Below are positions 51,075-62,900 of a stretch of 64,000 bases of DNA, one piece after another. The notes beneath the pieces were generated by a model. The model was given only the letters and a program-made list of their open reading frames with translations, was not told where the DNA came from and made no database searches. The position numbers and the translations under genes are program-made. Position 1 is the first letter of the stretch. Each line of letters opens with the position of its first letter. This stretch comes from Eunapius fragilis (lineage: Eukaryota > Porifera > Demospongiae > Spongillida > Spongillidae). Where the stretch lies: positions 2,793,671 through 2,857,670 of the forward strand of contig OY811991.1 of NCBI GenBank assembly GCA_963681505.1. The letters are read 5' to 3'.

Positions 51075-51141
<67 letters not shown>
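51056..51141. repeat. (CA)n microsatellite
   Basis: More than 70 bp of nearly pure CA. About 340 bp after it (51142-51480) show no gene. Confidence 0.95.
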
Positions 51142-51144
<3 letters not shown>

Positions 51145-51481
51145 AGCTGTATTTTCATTTTGTACTACCACCTGGAACCAATCATCCAAGAATCAATTCA
51201 TTTGGGAATTTCGGTTTCACTTGGACAGCACACTTTGGGTTTCTACCCTAACCTAGCCGCCTTAACGTGACCAGCTGACCAGCGTCATGGTGTGGCAAAC
51301 TGGTGACCCAATGGTAACCATGTTAACCCTTGGTCCCTGTCAGGCTCAGTGGTGGGAGGGGTCATGCAGCACACCTGACTGGCCGATTGTCACCTGCCCC
51401 CTTACGGGCAAATTGCATTAGAGTTAAGCACACATTAATATTGTACAAAAATGAGCATCAATTAGAATATAATACGCGCGT

Positions 51482-52110
51482 GATGTTTTTCAAAAATGCT
51501 CCGCGCTACGAATCACATTTCTCTTTCCTGAGGTGTATTAATCATGAAAAGGGGGAAAGAAGCAAAGAAAAACTTGGGCTTCCAAAAGGTACTGCTCTTC
51601 AATTCCATTATTTTTTTATTATAGGAGCCGCGATCGAGTTTCCTGCTAACTTTGCCGCGAGACACTTGAAAGTGGATGGCGGCAGATTAACTACAAATTC
51701 GAAGGTAGCTTACTTTTGCCTATCAATGTGTGTGAGTACATGTTCTCTGTTGGAGAGTGTACGATGTAGTACGAGATGCCTACTGTACGTCGATCTGAGA
51801 CCGGCCATTCTCGAACACGGATATGGTTAACTCCCGTTTGTGTATGATCTTTATTGGTGTTTGTCTCAATCCAGCTCTCACAAGTGGTTAGGTAAGTTGT
51901 GCATAGCTTAACTCGCTACGTAGCATCCATTACAGCATTGCAACGTGTAAGCATACTCTCTATCGCTTTGCACAAGTCCATAGAGGTAAGTACATGACCA
52001 ATTGAACGGTGTTATCATATCGTGTTCGTTTTTAAACAGGTTGCGTATCATGATCAGTTACGAGATACCGCTGCCGTCTACCTGTCGAAAGGACTACAGA
52101 GGTGTACAGT
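51482..52110 (+). other. Exon-like segments of an unidentified host gene
   Basis: Three pieces can be joined in phase. The first ends at about 51588 (EKGERSKEKLGLPK) before GTACTG. The second runs about 51625-51705 after TTATAG (AAIEFPANFAARHLKVDGGR, LTTNSK) before GTAGCT. The third runs about 52038-52108 after AAACAG (VAYHDQLRDTAAVYLSKGLQ) before GTGTAC. The phases agree (G|GA, then 0), which favours real exons. I do not recognise the protein; further exons are not identified, so a pseudogene remains possible. Confidence 0.35.
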
Positions 52111-52189
52111 TTGCATCACCATTGCTTGTGTTTGTTCGTGTATGTTTGATGAAAAGAAGTTTACAAAATTATCAACCTGATACAAGGGA

Positions 52190-52545
52190 GGGGATGGGGG
52201 GGGGGGGGGGGGGGAAGGAAAGGTGATGGTTATACGGTAGTGCACGGTTAGCCAAAGCCACGCTATTTAACGAATTCATAGCTATCATTCTTGATCCAAT
52301 AATGCCAGCCCATCCTTGGGTCAATATTGCACATGTATCATGATTGGCCCAAGGATGACTCATGAACGGGCCATCTTGTTATCATCTACCGATCGGATAA
52401 TGATGTATCATGCATGCTCCAACTTCCCCAAAAACGTTGATGCAATAATGTTACGATTTATTGGGCCAATAATGATGTCATCCTGACCCAATACTGCGTC
52501 AATATTGGTCCAATCGTTAGTTTTTGGCTGTGTACCGTATATAAA
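52190..52545. repeat. G-run and AT-rich repeat relic
   Basis: A G-run at about 52197-52214 is followed by loose repeats of CCAATAATG and TCAATATTG, ending GTTTTTGGCTGTGTACC. It belongs to the ACACAGCCAA-ended family seen at 47735. Confidence 0.4.
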
Positions 52546-53215
52546 TAACTGGTATATTAGCAAAAAAAAAGACATGCATACCGAAGTGTGTAAATGAAGG
52601 TTCCCATTGTTTGGATCTCTTCGATGCTCTCAAATCACTGACTACCAGCTTCCAGGTTGTAAGTTATTTTCAGAGCCATGCAGATAATTCCAATTCCACG
52701 ATGTAGGTGCGCTCTTACAAATAAAGCCGCCCACAGCTATAACTTTGTGTTACATGTATATCAAAACCGACATTACCAGTTGCCTCTCGAAGATAACTAC
52801 AGTTCACAACTCAGACCACTGCCGTAAGTACAAGGGTGCGCATCAAATAGAATAATAAGTAGACGTACCCACTTTGGTTTTGATGACCGGTAATACCGCG
52901 CGAGCGGTCAGAGAAGGCGTACCCGTAGATGCGCTTCATTCTCAGAATGCTATAGGGCTGTGTGTATTATTTTGCGACTTTTTTCTAGGACGTTACCCCC
53001 CCCCCCCCCCCCCAATTATTAACCAATCAACAAATCAATTAACAGCCTTTGATGTAATCTACAGTGTAACTGTCTCTGTCTCAAGAGCAGTCGCATCTAT
53101 TTGTATAGGAAATCAAGGGACATCTAGAGGAGATAATGGGGGGGGGGGGTGTATGAGCAGTGTGTTTGTAACACACACTAGTTTGTGTGTACATGCAAAC
53201 ATGGCTCACTATGTG
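52546..53215. other. No gene recognised
   Basis: Contains a C-run (about 52996-53013), a G-run (about 53138-53148) and AT-rich text. A possible short exon end, ATCACTGACTACCAGCTTCCAG|GTTGTAAG-like, near 52655 cannot be tied to anything. Confidence 0.4.
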
Positions 53216-53217
53216 CA

Positions 53218-53595
53218 TTTCATAGACGCTCACAGGAGCTGCACATCGCTTCCACACTCTGTGTGTGTGCGCCTGTAACCGGGTCCTCAAAGTGGAGGGA
53301 GTGGTTCACGGTCTCATGCAACATCCCAGTAGTTGCAGTGATTCTACTACATGCCTTCCATTCATCGCTGTAGATAGTACTGCCAGGACGAATGTGGTGC
53401 TGGATGAGAGGGAGGAGTGTGGCAGCATCTCTGAGCTCAACCTCGATTAGGAAGCACTCTCCAGTTATTCTCTCAGTTCCTCCAAACACCCAGTGACCTT
53501 CCACCTGCCTGCTTGGTTGTACTAAACTAGCTCTCATCATTTTCTACTTCCCCTCCTGGTCCTCCAATGATGAACGGATGCCATCCTGACCCCTG
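53218..53595 (-). pseudogene. Merlin-type transposase relic
   Basis: On the - strand the text reads GGPGGEVENDES (about 53560-53545), then QVEGHWVFGGTERITGECFL, ELRDAATLLPLIQHHIRPGS, TIYSDEWKACSRI and ETVNHSLHF, then VTGAHTQSVEAM. These match the D, D and E regions of the Merlin DDE domain (IDES, SDEW, THTQ-x-IE), though the first D is N here (NDES) and the sequence is otherwise shifted. It is a different lineage from the intact copy at 16107. No terminal repeats were found. Confidence 0.7.
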
Positions 53596-54000
53596 ACAAC
53601 TCACTCTAGCTCTCTAACAATGTTTATCTCGGCATATGTATTTGCATATATAATGCAACATGTTTGTTCAAGCTGTTAAAATCAATATGCCAGAAATACT
53701 ACAAAGCAGAAAGTACATCTATTTCTCCATATCATTTCGTGTATGCTCCAGTTTGGACCTACATCAGCTTCTGTGCAGAAAGGTAATATGATCTTGCATT
53801 GCTTACAAACATGACTAGTACCTTTAACCATATAGGTGTGAGTCGTTCAATGCTTCTATAAGAGCATAGAATGTTCTGTTATGGGAACCACAAGTCACCT
53901 AGCCGGGACATTGCAACTTTGCACATTTGCAATATTACACATGGCACAAATGGAGAGTAAGTGTTGTCATATATGTTTTGTAAAAACAAAATTAATTTGG
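53596..54000. other. No gene recognised
   Basis: AT-rich intergenic sequence without a coding frame that I can support. Confidence 0.4.
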
Positions 54001-54011
54001 GTTTCATTTTT

Positions 54012-54116
54012 CAGTGGTAATTCTACTCTGTTTAAACTTTCAACACTATCAATGGTACTTCCATTAGGAGCTTTCTATGACAGTGAAATCTATCGACCTG
54101 GGGCACTGCGTTTTGT
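54012..54116 (+). other. Exon-like segment, hydrophobic peptide (possibly VMA21-like)
   Basis: Between TTTTTCAG and GTGAGT lies an open stretch encoding NSTLFKLSTLSMVLPLGAFY, then DSEIYRPGALRF. The hydrophobic segment with PLG resembles the first membrane span of the V-ATPase assembly factor VMA21, but the match is short and no second membrane exon was found. Treat as a weak suggestion. The ORF-like text at 54426-54664 downstream has no recognisable features. Confidence 0.22.
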
Positions 54117-54783
54117 GAGTGTTTTGTCATGCATTTGTATTGTGGTGATTGTATCTTGTTTAATAGGTATGTCGCATGTCCCAAGCAATGCAATTGCAGA
54201 ATATAGTTGTTTCGTTTCATGGCAGTGAACCCTGCCATCTCTCCATCCTCTGTTTTGCCCAAGACACGGTACGTCTAGCTAGCTAGTGCGTCTGTACTCA
54301 ATGGTTTCATCACACAGGTTGTACATGTCAAGGGATAGTTCATATTGTCTGTTGTGGTGGATAGTACGTACAGCATCAGTCAGGTAAAACGGAACAGTTA
54401 TTAGTGATGTTATTATACAAACTCAATGTCCCATGCAGAATGTCAAGTTTGGAGTTTTACTTGCAAACCAAAGTACAGAGGAGCTGCATTCTGTTTAATT
54501 CAGGCTTTTCGACCTCTCGCTACTAGCTGTGAGGAAGCTGTACTCAATGACTGTGACTGTGCCCTGTTCGCGCTGTCAAATGAAGTCATAGCAACTGCAG
54601 CTTGCAACGAACATCAGAAGAGCAGTTTCCTTTGTACACCAATGCTCAGCAACATGACACTTTGAAGAGGGGCCAACACCTGTACAGATTGAAAGAGAGC
54701 AAGATGTCATGACTTTTATGACTTTAGTAACAATATGTATTGCTACTACAGGTACTGTACATTGCCTACGTAGAATTTATTAA

Positions 54784-55076
54784 AGTTATTTACTTCCGCC
54801 TTATCAATACTGTTACAAGGTTATCAATACTGGTACAGGATTGAGCAATAACAGCTTGGTACAATATTGATGAATGAACGGTATTGTTACAGTATTGATA
54901 CATGAAAGACACAGGTTGATATCAATGCTGTTACAAGACTGCTGCATCGGGATTGTATCAACTTTGCCCGAAGGCATTGTAAACAGGATTGTAAACTACC
55001 CTGTATCAATGATGATATCATCGTGTAACAATACCGTATCAATGTCGCTACAATAATAGATTATTGGCTGTGTAGA
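54784..55076. repeat. AT-rich repeat, ACACAGCCAA family
   Basis: Loose repeats of TATCAATACTGGTACA-type words, ending TTATTGGCTGTGTAG. Related to 47735-48187 and 52300-52545. Confidence 0.45.
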
Positions 55077-55133
55077 GGTGTTGCACTCATGATCTCAGGT
55101 AAAGTCATGTGATACACCCACGCTGGGGGCAGC

Positions 55134-55328
55134 TTGTATATTGCTAAAACCTGCTGCGTTGTAGGCTGCCGCGAAGCGTTCCGGGAGAGACAAACAAATA
55201 GCGTTCTTCTCCATATACCATCAGTTAATTTTTGCCACGAAAAAGCTATATCAAGAGCTTTCATCTTGACGAAGAACAGTCTGATGCATCGATGGAGTAA
55301 GGGTCGATTTTTAGACCCGCTAGCATGA
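55134..55328 (+). other. Possible THAP-like zinc-finger exon remnant
   Basis: Encodes KTCCVVGCREAFRERQTNSV, then LLHIPSVNFCHEKAISRAFI. The C-x4-C spacing followed by a hydrophobic-x-IPS segment recalls the start of a THAP domain, but the second Cys/His pair and the AVPTIF box are not visible. May be chance. Confidence 0.2.
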
Positions 55329-55373
55329 CCTTCGATTCATATCTGGATGGGGAATCCGCAGATAGACTTTGAA

Positions 55374-55709
55374 AACACGCTCCATATATCCCCATTGGCG
55401 CGCAAATTGCGCGTCAATGGATGGAGCGTGTATTAATAGTATACGTGCGTAATGATTATACACCCCTACAGATGACGGTGTCCAGGGGTATAGGGAATAT
55501 GTCTCGGGGGGTGGTCATTTAAATGCCTGTCCCGGGGGGTTAGAAGGCATAATAGAAGCTTGTCCAGGAGGCATTTACAGAGATATAACATAAGCTTGTC
55601 CAGGGGTGCTTTTACATATTGTCCCGGGGGGGGGGGGGGGGTATGTTTGCAATTATTGTCATCTGTAGGGGTGTACGGTTAAATAATGGAATAGCCCAAT
55701 GTATGGAGC
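55374..55709. repeat. Foldback repeat with degenerate internal units
   Basis: ACACGCTCCAT (about 55375) is inverted at ATGGAGCGTGT (about 55700). An inner pair, ACACCCCTACAGATGAC (about 55461) and GTCATCTGTAGGGGTGT (about 55658), is perfect. Between them lie four to five degenerate units with GTCCAGGGG or GTCCCGGGG. A separate short palindrome (GGCGCGCAAATTGCGCG, about 55398) sits next to the left end. Form of a MITE. Confidence 0.55.
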
Positions 55710-56184
55710 GTGTTTCTGTGTGTATTATACACACTTGCCCCCAATATTGTCACATGACAGTCGTCGTGACGTCAGCCGTGCAACACCTCTATTGTAAAGT
55801 TACCAACTTTGTGCCATTCGTCCATGAAACAAATATTAGTCCTAACAAGATGTGTTCGTGACGAACTCCTTTGTGTAATCGCCACCTCCATCTTTGTAAC
55901 ATGTAATCCCAATTAGTGCAACCTAGCCACTCCTACATGTGGTCCTGGCTAGGTCATTTAACTACAACATCAAAAACTGGTCAGGGCACGGCTGACTGAC
56001 GATAAGTGGCACGTGATGATTGTCTTGTAAGTGGGGTGTATCTCACTAACGGAAGTGCGATTTGAAGCCCTAAGCTCTGAAGAATGATGTTAAATAAGTA
56101 CACTGACTGCTCTCATATAATCCGTGCGCACCTAAGGAAAATATCATTTTAATAAGCTCACATGTGCCTTCACACTGTGAGAGA
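55710..56184. other. No gene recognised
   Basis: Intergenic sequence without supported coding frames or clear repeats. Confidence 0.4.
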
Positions 56185-57278
56185 GAGGCGATACAGTGTG
56201 TACGGGTTGCCCCAAATGCCACAAGGGGCTAAGAAATTATAATTGTACTTATTAGTCGCTCAACCACTGCCCACTTGTGGGTCTTATCCAGGCCAGATAC
56301 ACTGGGACTTGCTAGCGTAGTCCCAGGTTTCAAAGGGTTCCCACTTGAACAGGCTGTCCCAGGAGACCTGCGGTCCGCCTGACCTGGTAATCCAACAGGT
56401 TGCTGGGAAGGCCTTCTCTCTCTCGAACGCCTACTTTAAATCATTCCAGAGGCTTCCGGAAGGTCGAGATGGATGCCTTTGCTTTGTGTTGTGTGCACTA
56501 GGAAGCTGGGGCCAGTGGCGTAGCCCAGGGCAATATTGATGGCAGGGCATGCAATAGGGGAGGGGGGGGGGGGGGAGGGAAGAGGCTCCCCCAGGCCATT
56601 TCAGTCAGCATGGTATAAGTTGAATTTATCCATGCATGGCTACAGTACTCAGTGAAAAAGGACCTGTTACTGTTATTGCTGTCGTTTATTTGGTCCAAAC
56701 ATGGTTCCAAATTAGAAGAAACCTACATGCCATTAGAGGGATTGAAGGACAAGAAGCATGCTAAAGGGAAAGATGGTGTACATGATACCTGCTGTGCTTA
56801 AAATTTAAAATTACCATGGATCAATACACAATATGAATTCACTTCATAAGACTGATAGCTTGCATGCATGGAATATGTAGGGCTAAACAAATTGAAATTG
56901 CATCAGAACACTTGCATTTATTACAGTAACTGAGTACTAATTGATATTGACAGGTGTACAGGGGAGAATGCAGGTGTTTGATGCAGTATATAGGAATCCT
57001 TAAGTTACAATTAGTAGATGGAGAGCTGCTATTACTACGGTAGTGGGGTTAGCAGCAATACTCTTTAATCATGTGTCGAGCCCACGCGCTATATTATGTT
57101 AATACTGTTCATTACTGCAGGATGAGATTATTATGCATGGTCAGTTGGTAAGGTCTAGGCCCTACCAGGCCCTACCATAGCTAAGTCACTGCTGGGACCC
57201 TGACAATGAGGCAGTGCTAAGAAACATCAGTTAGCTGTAAATATACCAACGTCTTCTTTGCAAAAGCTATGCTGCACA
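56185..57278 (+). mobile_element. Retrotransposon tail L (family 1 RLE), interrupted, fused to U2
   Basis: Left part, 56185-56512: CTGCPKCHKG, SLNHCP (knuckle), then VPGDLRSA-like, FRRLPEGRDGCLCFV-like text with the pattern KVEMDAF...LGSW. Right part, 57192-57278: DPDNEAVL and a decayed KLCCT, ending where the U2 3' fragment begins. Both parts are contiguous in intact copies (LGSWDPDND), with an hAT-like insertion between them. The 3' UTR is missing, so the joint to U2 is secondary. Many lesions. Confidence 0.65.
56513..57191. mobile_element. hAT-like non-autonomous element in L
   Basis: 679 bp with imperfect terminal inverted repeats, CAGTGGCGTAGC at the left and GCTAAGTCACTG at the right, and flanks CTGGGGC and CTGGGAC (7 of 8 bp scale, one mismatch). 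The CAGTGGCGTAGC terminus is common in animal hAT-type MITEs. It contains a G-run (about 56558-56575) and AT-rich text; no transposase. Confidence 0.6.
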
Positions 57279-57352
57279 GGGCCTCGGAGTGAAGCTTGCT
57301 TTGCCAGTCCCACGGGTTGCCTCAGTACTATTGCACTACCTCTGTTAGTGGC
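57279..57352 (+). ncRNA. U2 snRNA 3'-terminal fragment (stems III-IV)
   Basis: CTCGGAGTGAAGCTTGCTTT, then GCCAGTCCCACGGGTTGCCT, then CAGTACTATTGCACTACCTC. It matches 47400-47475 with several changes, so it comes from another, more decayed U2 copy. The Sm site and 5' half are absent. Confidence 0.8.
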
Positions 57353-58065
57353 CCAACCTCCATAGGTAAATGTTGGATGATATATACATGTCTATCCTAA
57401 AGGTAGAGGTTAGGTACAGAAGTAGCAAACTAAGTTTAATGAAGAGTCCTATATTGTGTTGCTAAGCTGACCATAGGAAAAGCGCTCTGTTGCTAAGGCC
57501 AAGATGTGAACATGTGTTTCTATAGATGCATTCAATGAGCGATCCTATGTTGGGCATTCAGGCCAATTGCATTGCAGGACATCCTTTCCCCTATGACACC
57601 CCCTTATCCATTCAAATCATCCCAAACTGTTGTCGATATGGTTCCAGGTTTTATATTAAAGTGGGGGCTCCCTGGGTGCAGCACTCCAGTCATAGCCTTG
57701 ACTGCGGCCAGTTTGCTTTCATATGAGGCAACTCTCTGAGGTGGCCAGAACGTTTGATAAAGATGCAAATGAAAAGGGAGGAATGTGATCAGAACGGGCT
57801 GGAGTTGTGTCTAGGTCTATGCTCTCTCTCCACTGTTCAGCACACCATTCATATTGCACAGGGTTACTAAGGATTACACTCAACACTCCATCACTGCCAT
57901 CATCAGGCTACCTCAACCATTTAATAGAAATGCACACCATTCCACAGGCATGGTCACACGTGTTTGTATGTACTACTGTGAATTCCTCACTTGATCATAA
58001 ATATTTCGTGATTCATAAATACAGATCTCTGGTATTGCAGTAAAAAAAAAAAAAAAAAGAAGTGC
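57353..58065. other. No gene recognised
   Basis: Intergenic sequence downstream of the TPC gene (which reads leftwards). A poly-A run is at about 58042-58058. I see no supported coding frame; the frame at 57526-57726 lacks recognisable features. Confidence 0.4.
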
Positions 58066-58766
58066 CTATTCAACTATGTAGTCAATAGCATCCTTGATCT
58101 TCCAGATGAGTGCCTTACAGCCAATAAAAGTCCGTTTCTTTGCTGTTCTTGTCTTGGAGTTGTCCTTTTCTATCCAAGCCTGTGTAGGGAGATAGTAGAA
58201 ACTTACCCACACCACACCATGGTCCTCCCTCACTACACCATGGTCCTCCCTCACCACACAATGGTCCTCCCTCACCACACCATGGTCCTCCATCACCACA
58301 CCATGGTCCTCCATCCCCACCCTTATGTGCACAGCTGTTTGTATGCCAGATTTAAATAATCCAACCATTTAGAATAGCACACATAGCACGTGCATACTTT
58401 TAAAGGTGCATACCATATTATTACCACAATCATTTGTGAGCAGGTCGCAATTACTTTTCAAACATTAATTTTTAATCCACCCTCTTCTGTGTGAGTTACC
58501 TCTGTCATTTCTTATGCAGACCCTTAATGACTACACACTATTGTGAAATGGGACGCCAAAGACTAACTGCTTACACCCTGCACTTATAGAACCCTTCCCT
58601 TTCCAGCCAGTAAGTGTGGCATGTACTATATGCATGACTTGCTTACCATGATTTCATTCTCATACATCAGATAGAAAAGGTCTTCTTTGGATCTGTAGTG
58701 TTTCCCAAGAAGAACTGAGATATCCCCCTAAGCAGAAATGGTACACAAATAAATGAGCGAGTGCGT

Positions 58767-58822
<56 letters not shown>

Positions 58823-59883
58823 ACACTGCTAGTAGCCCTAGCTCTAGTAGTTACAGAAATGTTTCCCCCCAATCCATACCTCTCTATCTGGTAGGATGTC
58901 TGAGCGCTCCTTGATCTTCTTTTGGAAGTAGCTGATGTTATGGTACTTAACTTCATTGTTGGCTGTTTTCACCTCTCTCTGTATCTTCTCCAGCTCTTGT
59001 ACAAGGCGCAGTGTGTCTTGGTAGGACACATCCAGTTTGATCACCTTGTGCTGAGCATCTTTTGCTGCAGCAAGATATTAAAATTGCCAGCCATGCCAGC
59101 ACATGTCCCTCAAAAAGCATGCTCACCCCCTGCCCCTCAACCCACCCCCTGTCCCTCAAGAGGCATGCCCACCCCCTGTCCCCCAAGAGGCATGCCCACC
59201 CCCTGTCCCTCAAGAAGCATGTCTTCCCGTTCCTCAAGAGGCATGCTCACCCCCTGTCCCTCAAGAGGCATGCCCACCCCCTGTCCCTCAAGAGGCATGC
59301 CCACCCCCTGTCCCTCAAGAAGCATGTCTTCCCTGTCCCTCAAGAGGCATGTCTACTGCATGCCACTATGTATTGTAACAATCACTTTCAGCTGAGTCGG
59401 TCTGCTTCATTGAAGTGGGGAACAGCATCATTACAATACATGTAGTACTAAACTGGAGCCATTAAAATATGATGTGTCTATGTGCTGCACTTCAGCAATA
59501 CCAATAAACGGTATGATTTGTGTGTCAGTGGTATGTGTGTGCACCAATATAAGTGTACATGTATACTGATGTAAGCTTAGGACTTTTTAAATCACACCCA
59601 AATCCCTTGAGAATATGGTGATGGGGGTACATAAGGGCCACATACTCCTCCTCCCCTCCTACAGTCGTCAACCCCCTCACCGCACATACATTCCTGACAG
59701 CAGGTACACCCCTGGGGGTGGTGCCTCCGACAGTTCTTCAGTTTAGTGTCCTCTTCAGCAGACAGTAATATCTTGAAGGTGACTGCCTCTACAACATACG
59801 TGATCACCACAGTACTCACCACCTGTGTGTGTATGCATTGGGCATGTGTGTATATGTGTGTTAAGCATTGTCGTTTGTGCGTG

Positions 59884-59918
<35 letters not shown>

Positions 59919-62900
59919 GTTTATTTATATGTAACTATATGAACCTTTGTATATACATGTACACACCTATGCGTGCATGTGTGTATGTGTGTGTGTGCGT
60001 CCTATGCACAACTTAATACATATGCACACACGCACGCACACCCTGCAAGGGGTATGGCTTACAATAATCATACCAAGATTGTAAAGTGGAAGCACATGAA
60101 GAAGAACCTGACCAGGTATGGCCGTGATGACTGACTGGCAAAGGACTCCTGCATGTACAGAAAGAAATAGGAGGAGGAGGGAGGAGGAAAAGGGGAAGGA
60201 GGGGGTATAGGAGGAGAAGCGGTAGGAGGGGTAGGAGGGAAGGAGGAGGGGAGTAGGAGGAGGAAGTTCAAGAGTGAAGTTACCTAAGAAGCATATCAAA
60301 CTCACCATCGCAAGGAACCAGTTATTTACCACCATCTGCTGAAACAGCAAAACTATATAGATACGTTGATCAGTTGAGGCTTTCAGAGACAGGTACCTAC
60401 ACAAATACACTGCCTGCACAACCTTACAGTGCCCAGGACTTACCATAGCTCCGCACAAGGTTATTAAAGTTGTTTAGCCAAAAGGCAGTATTATCAGTGG
60501 TATTAACGACACCTGCATAGCTTGACCCAATCCCGTACCAGGAGGTGTTGCTACAGGAAGAGAGGTGTGGGTTGCCATGGTTGCAGCAAATTCATAAACT
60601 ATAGAGCTCTCCCTTCGTACCAACACTCTGGTCCAACTTTATTGAACAGTGTCTCCATCCCAATAATGGCAAAGAAATAGTAGACTATGAGGACTACCAA
60701 CAACACACTGTTTGGGGACAGGGGCAATGACTTCAAGAGGTCCAAGGAAGGACTGGGGACTGTACCTGGCCAGTTGTGGCATCAGAACTCCTACTGCTAC
60801 CCATATATCACGAAACCGCTTCTTTAGGTGAAACAATCTGAAACAAGATGTTTATGTAATTCAAGAAGTTCAATTCCACATCTGAACCTCTCCAATTTTC
60901 ACAGCCTCCCTAACCTCATCCCCAGCCTCCTTAACCTCATCCCCAGCCTCACTAACCTCATCCCAGCCTCCCTATCCTTATCCCCAGCCTCACTAACCTC
61001 ATCCGGCCTCACTAACCTCATCCCCAGCCTCCCTAACCTCATCCCCAGCCTCATTGACCTCATCCCCAGCCTCATTAACCTCACCCCCAGCCTCACTAAC
61101 CTCATCCCAGCCTCCCTAACCTCATCCCCAGCCTCACTAACCTCATCCCCAGACCCTAGCCCCACCCCCAGTATATAAACCTTGTACCTGAATAGCCTCA
61201 GCAGTCTCACAATGATGAGGTATGGACTGAGGTCAGTTATCACAGGCGAGTTCAACACCTGAGCCACAGAGCTTGCCACAATGACTACAAAATCAAGCCT
61301 GCAAAGAGAAGTGTTCAAGTGCGCATTTGAGTGTATGTGAACGTGTATGCGTGTATGGTGGGTGTGTTAACAAAACATAGACAGGCTGAAGGCTTGATGC
61401 ACTGCAAAGCCAGTAATTAATGAACAGTTCATCACTAACGTGTGCACATGATTAGAGATTACATCATTTTTAGGATACCAATACATGAGCTAATAATAAG
61501 TGTACTGAATACGTCAGCATAGTATTAACACAGTGGGAGGAGCAAAGAATAATGTAGTCACAGCAACGCACCTAAACATACCTAACAATGATGCAATAAT
61601 AAATAACTCACTTATGCCAGAATGTTGAAAAAAATTGGATTGGTCCAAATCCGATGATCCGCAGAAGAAGTTCAATGAGATAGACTTTGTTATAAGAACA
61701 TATAATTGCAACCTGGTACTGTTCTCCCATATACAAACGGTTCACTTACTTCCCATGAAAATGTAATAACCAGGTAACCCTGTCTGGGCAACTATAAACC
61801 TGTTGGAGACATCTGTAGGAAAACAGAGTCACACACACATACACACACACAGACAAACACACACACAAACACACGTACAAACACACACATACACGTACGC
61901 ACAAACACACACAACAAATACACACAAACACACACACAAACACATGCACACACAAACACACAAGCACACACACAAACACACACACGCACACCATACCATC
62001 TTCGGACACGATGCAAGCAAAGTAAAGTGCCAAAACAAAGTTGGCTATGACCACTACACCTGGAGAGGTTTGGAGGAATGGAGACGGGGGGGGGGGGGGG
62101 GGAGGGGGGGGGAGGAAGAAGGGTTGCAATGAAAATGCCTTCTTCCCCTATTGGAATAACAAACCCTCCTACCCCTCCCCACCACATGCATGCAATAGAA
62201 AAATGAAATGTTCTCTACAGAGCTGTAGTGCAAACACATATGCACACGTATACACATACATAAGCACACACATACATAGGCACACTCATATACATACATG
62301 TATGCACGCATACACGCACACATGCAACTCACTCATGATGGAGTTGAACCATTTCCATGACACCAGCTTATAGACGGCTAAAGGGAAGGAAAGTGTTAAC
62401 CCAGGAAACATAAAGAAGGGATGAGAGTGACTCACTTTGTGATATTGTAATCATGGATTTTGGAACAAACCTCCTCTGATAAACTTTACGCTTCTCCTGT
62501 ATTACCATATGGTGCTGGTGGGTGAGGGGTGGGTGAGGGGTAGGTGGAGGGTAGGTGGAGGTGGAGGTGAGGTGGATATGGAGGGTTAGCGGAGGGGTAG
62601 GTGGAGAGGGGTAGGTGAGGATGGAGGGGTAGGTGACAGTACCTTTTTCCACTGCAGCTTAATGGCTTCATAGAAGTGAAAGAATTGGTCCAATGAGATG
62701 AAGTTACAGGAAGCATGCTCAACAGGCGCACTCTTGGTGGATAGCTTGTTCAGTACAAGTGCATTAAAGACACACAACACCTGCCAGTCAGCTGTGTGAG
62801 GGAACAGCAGTGACTACCAGAGGTGACTATAAGAGGAAGGCAGATTCTGGGGGAAACCCCTATACTTTTTTTGTTCCTATACTCAGAACTGCTAACCTCA

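Larger units (their letters stand above)
48188..51141 (+). mobile_element. DIRS/Ngaro-like tyrosine-recombinase retrotransposon, decayed
   Basis: Coding segments appear in the order expected for this class. A gag-like segment (48292-49041, one 249-codon frame) ends in a Cys/His-rich stretch. An RT relic is at about 49320-49640 (VAKVDLKSAFSMVSIQ-type). RNase H is at about 49650-50130 (FNCDNLPIVHAWTNQFSKNP, GVMKLLRTLFFIAAKQ). A tyrosine recombinase is at about 50176-51000 (SYRAGIRKYYAFCHKFNL, GFFGFLRVSEYT, RIRAATAAHT-like, IQRLGCGV-like). Frames change repeatedly, so it is inactive. No split direct repeats were identified. A (CA)n tract (51056-51141) closes it. Confidence 0.7.

Noticed and set aside
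59103-59352. Long reading frames on both strands across the 27-bp repeat
   Set aside because: A period divisible by three with no stops gives spurious frames. The repeat lies between TPC exons.
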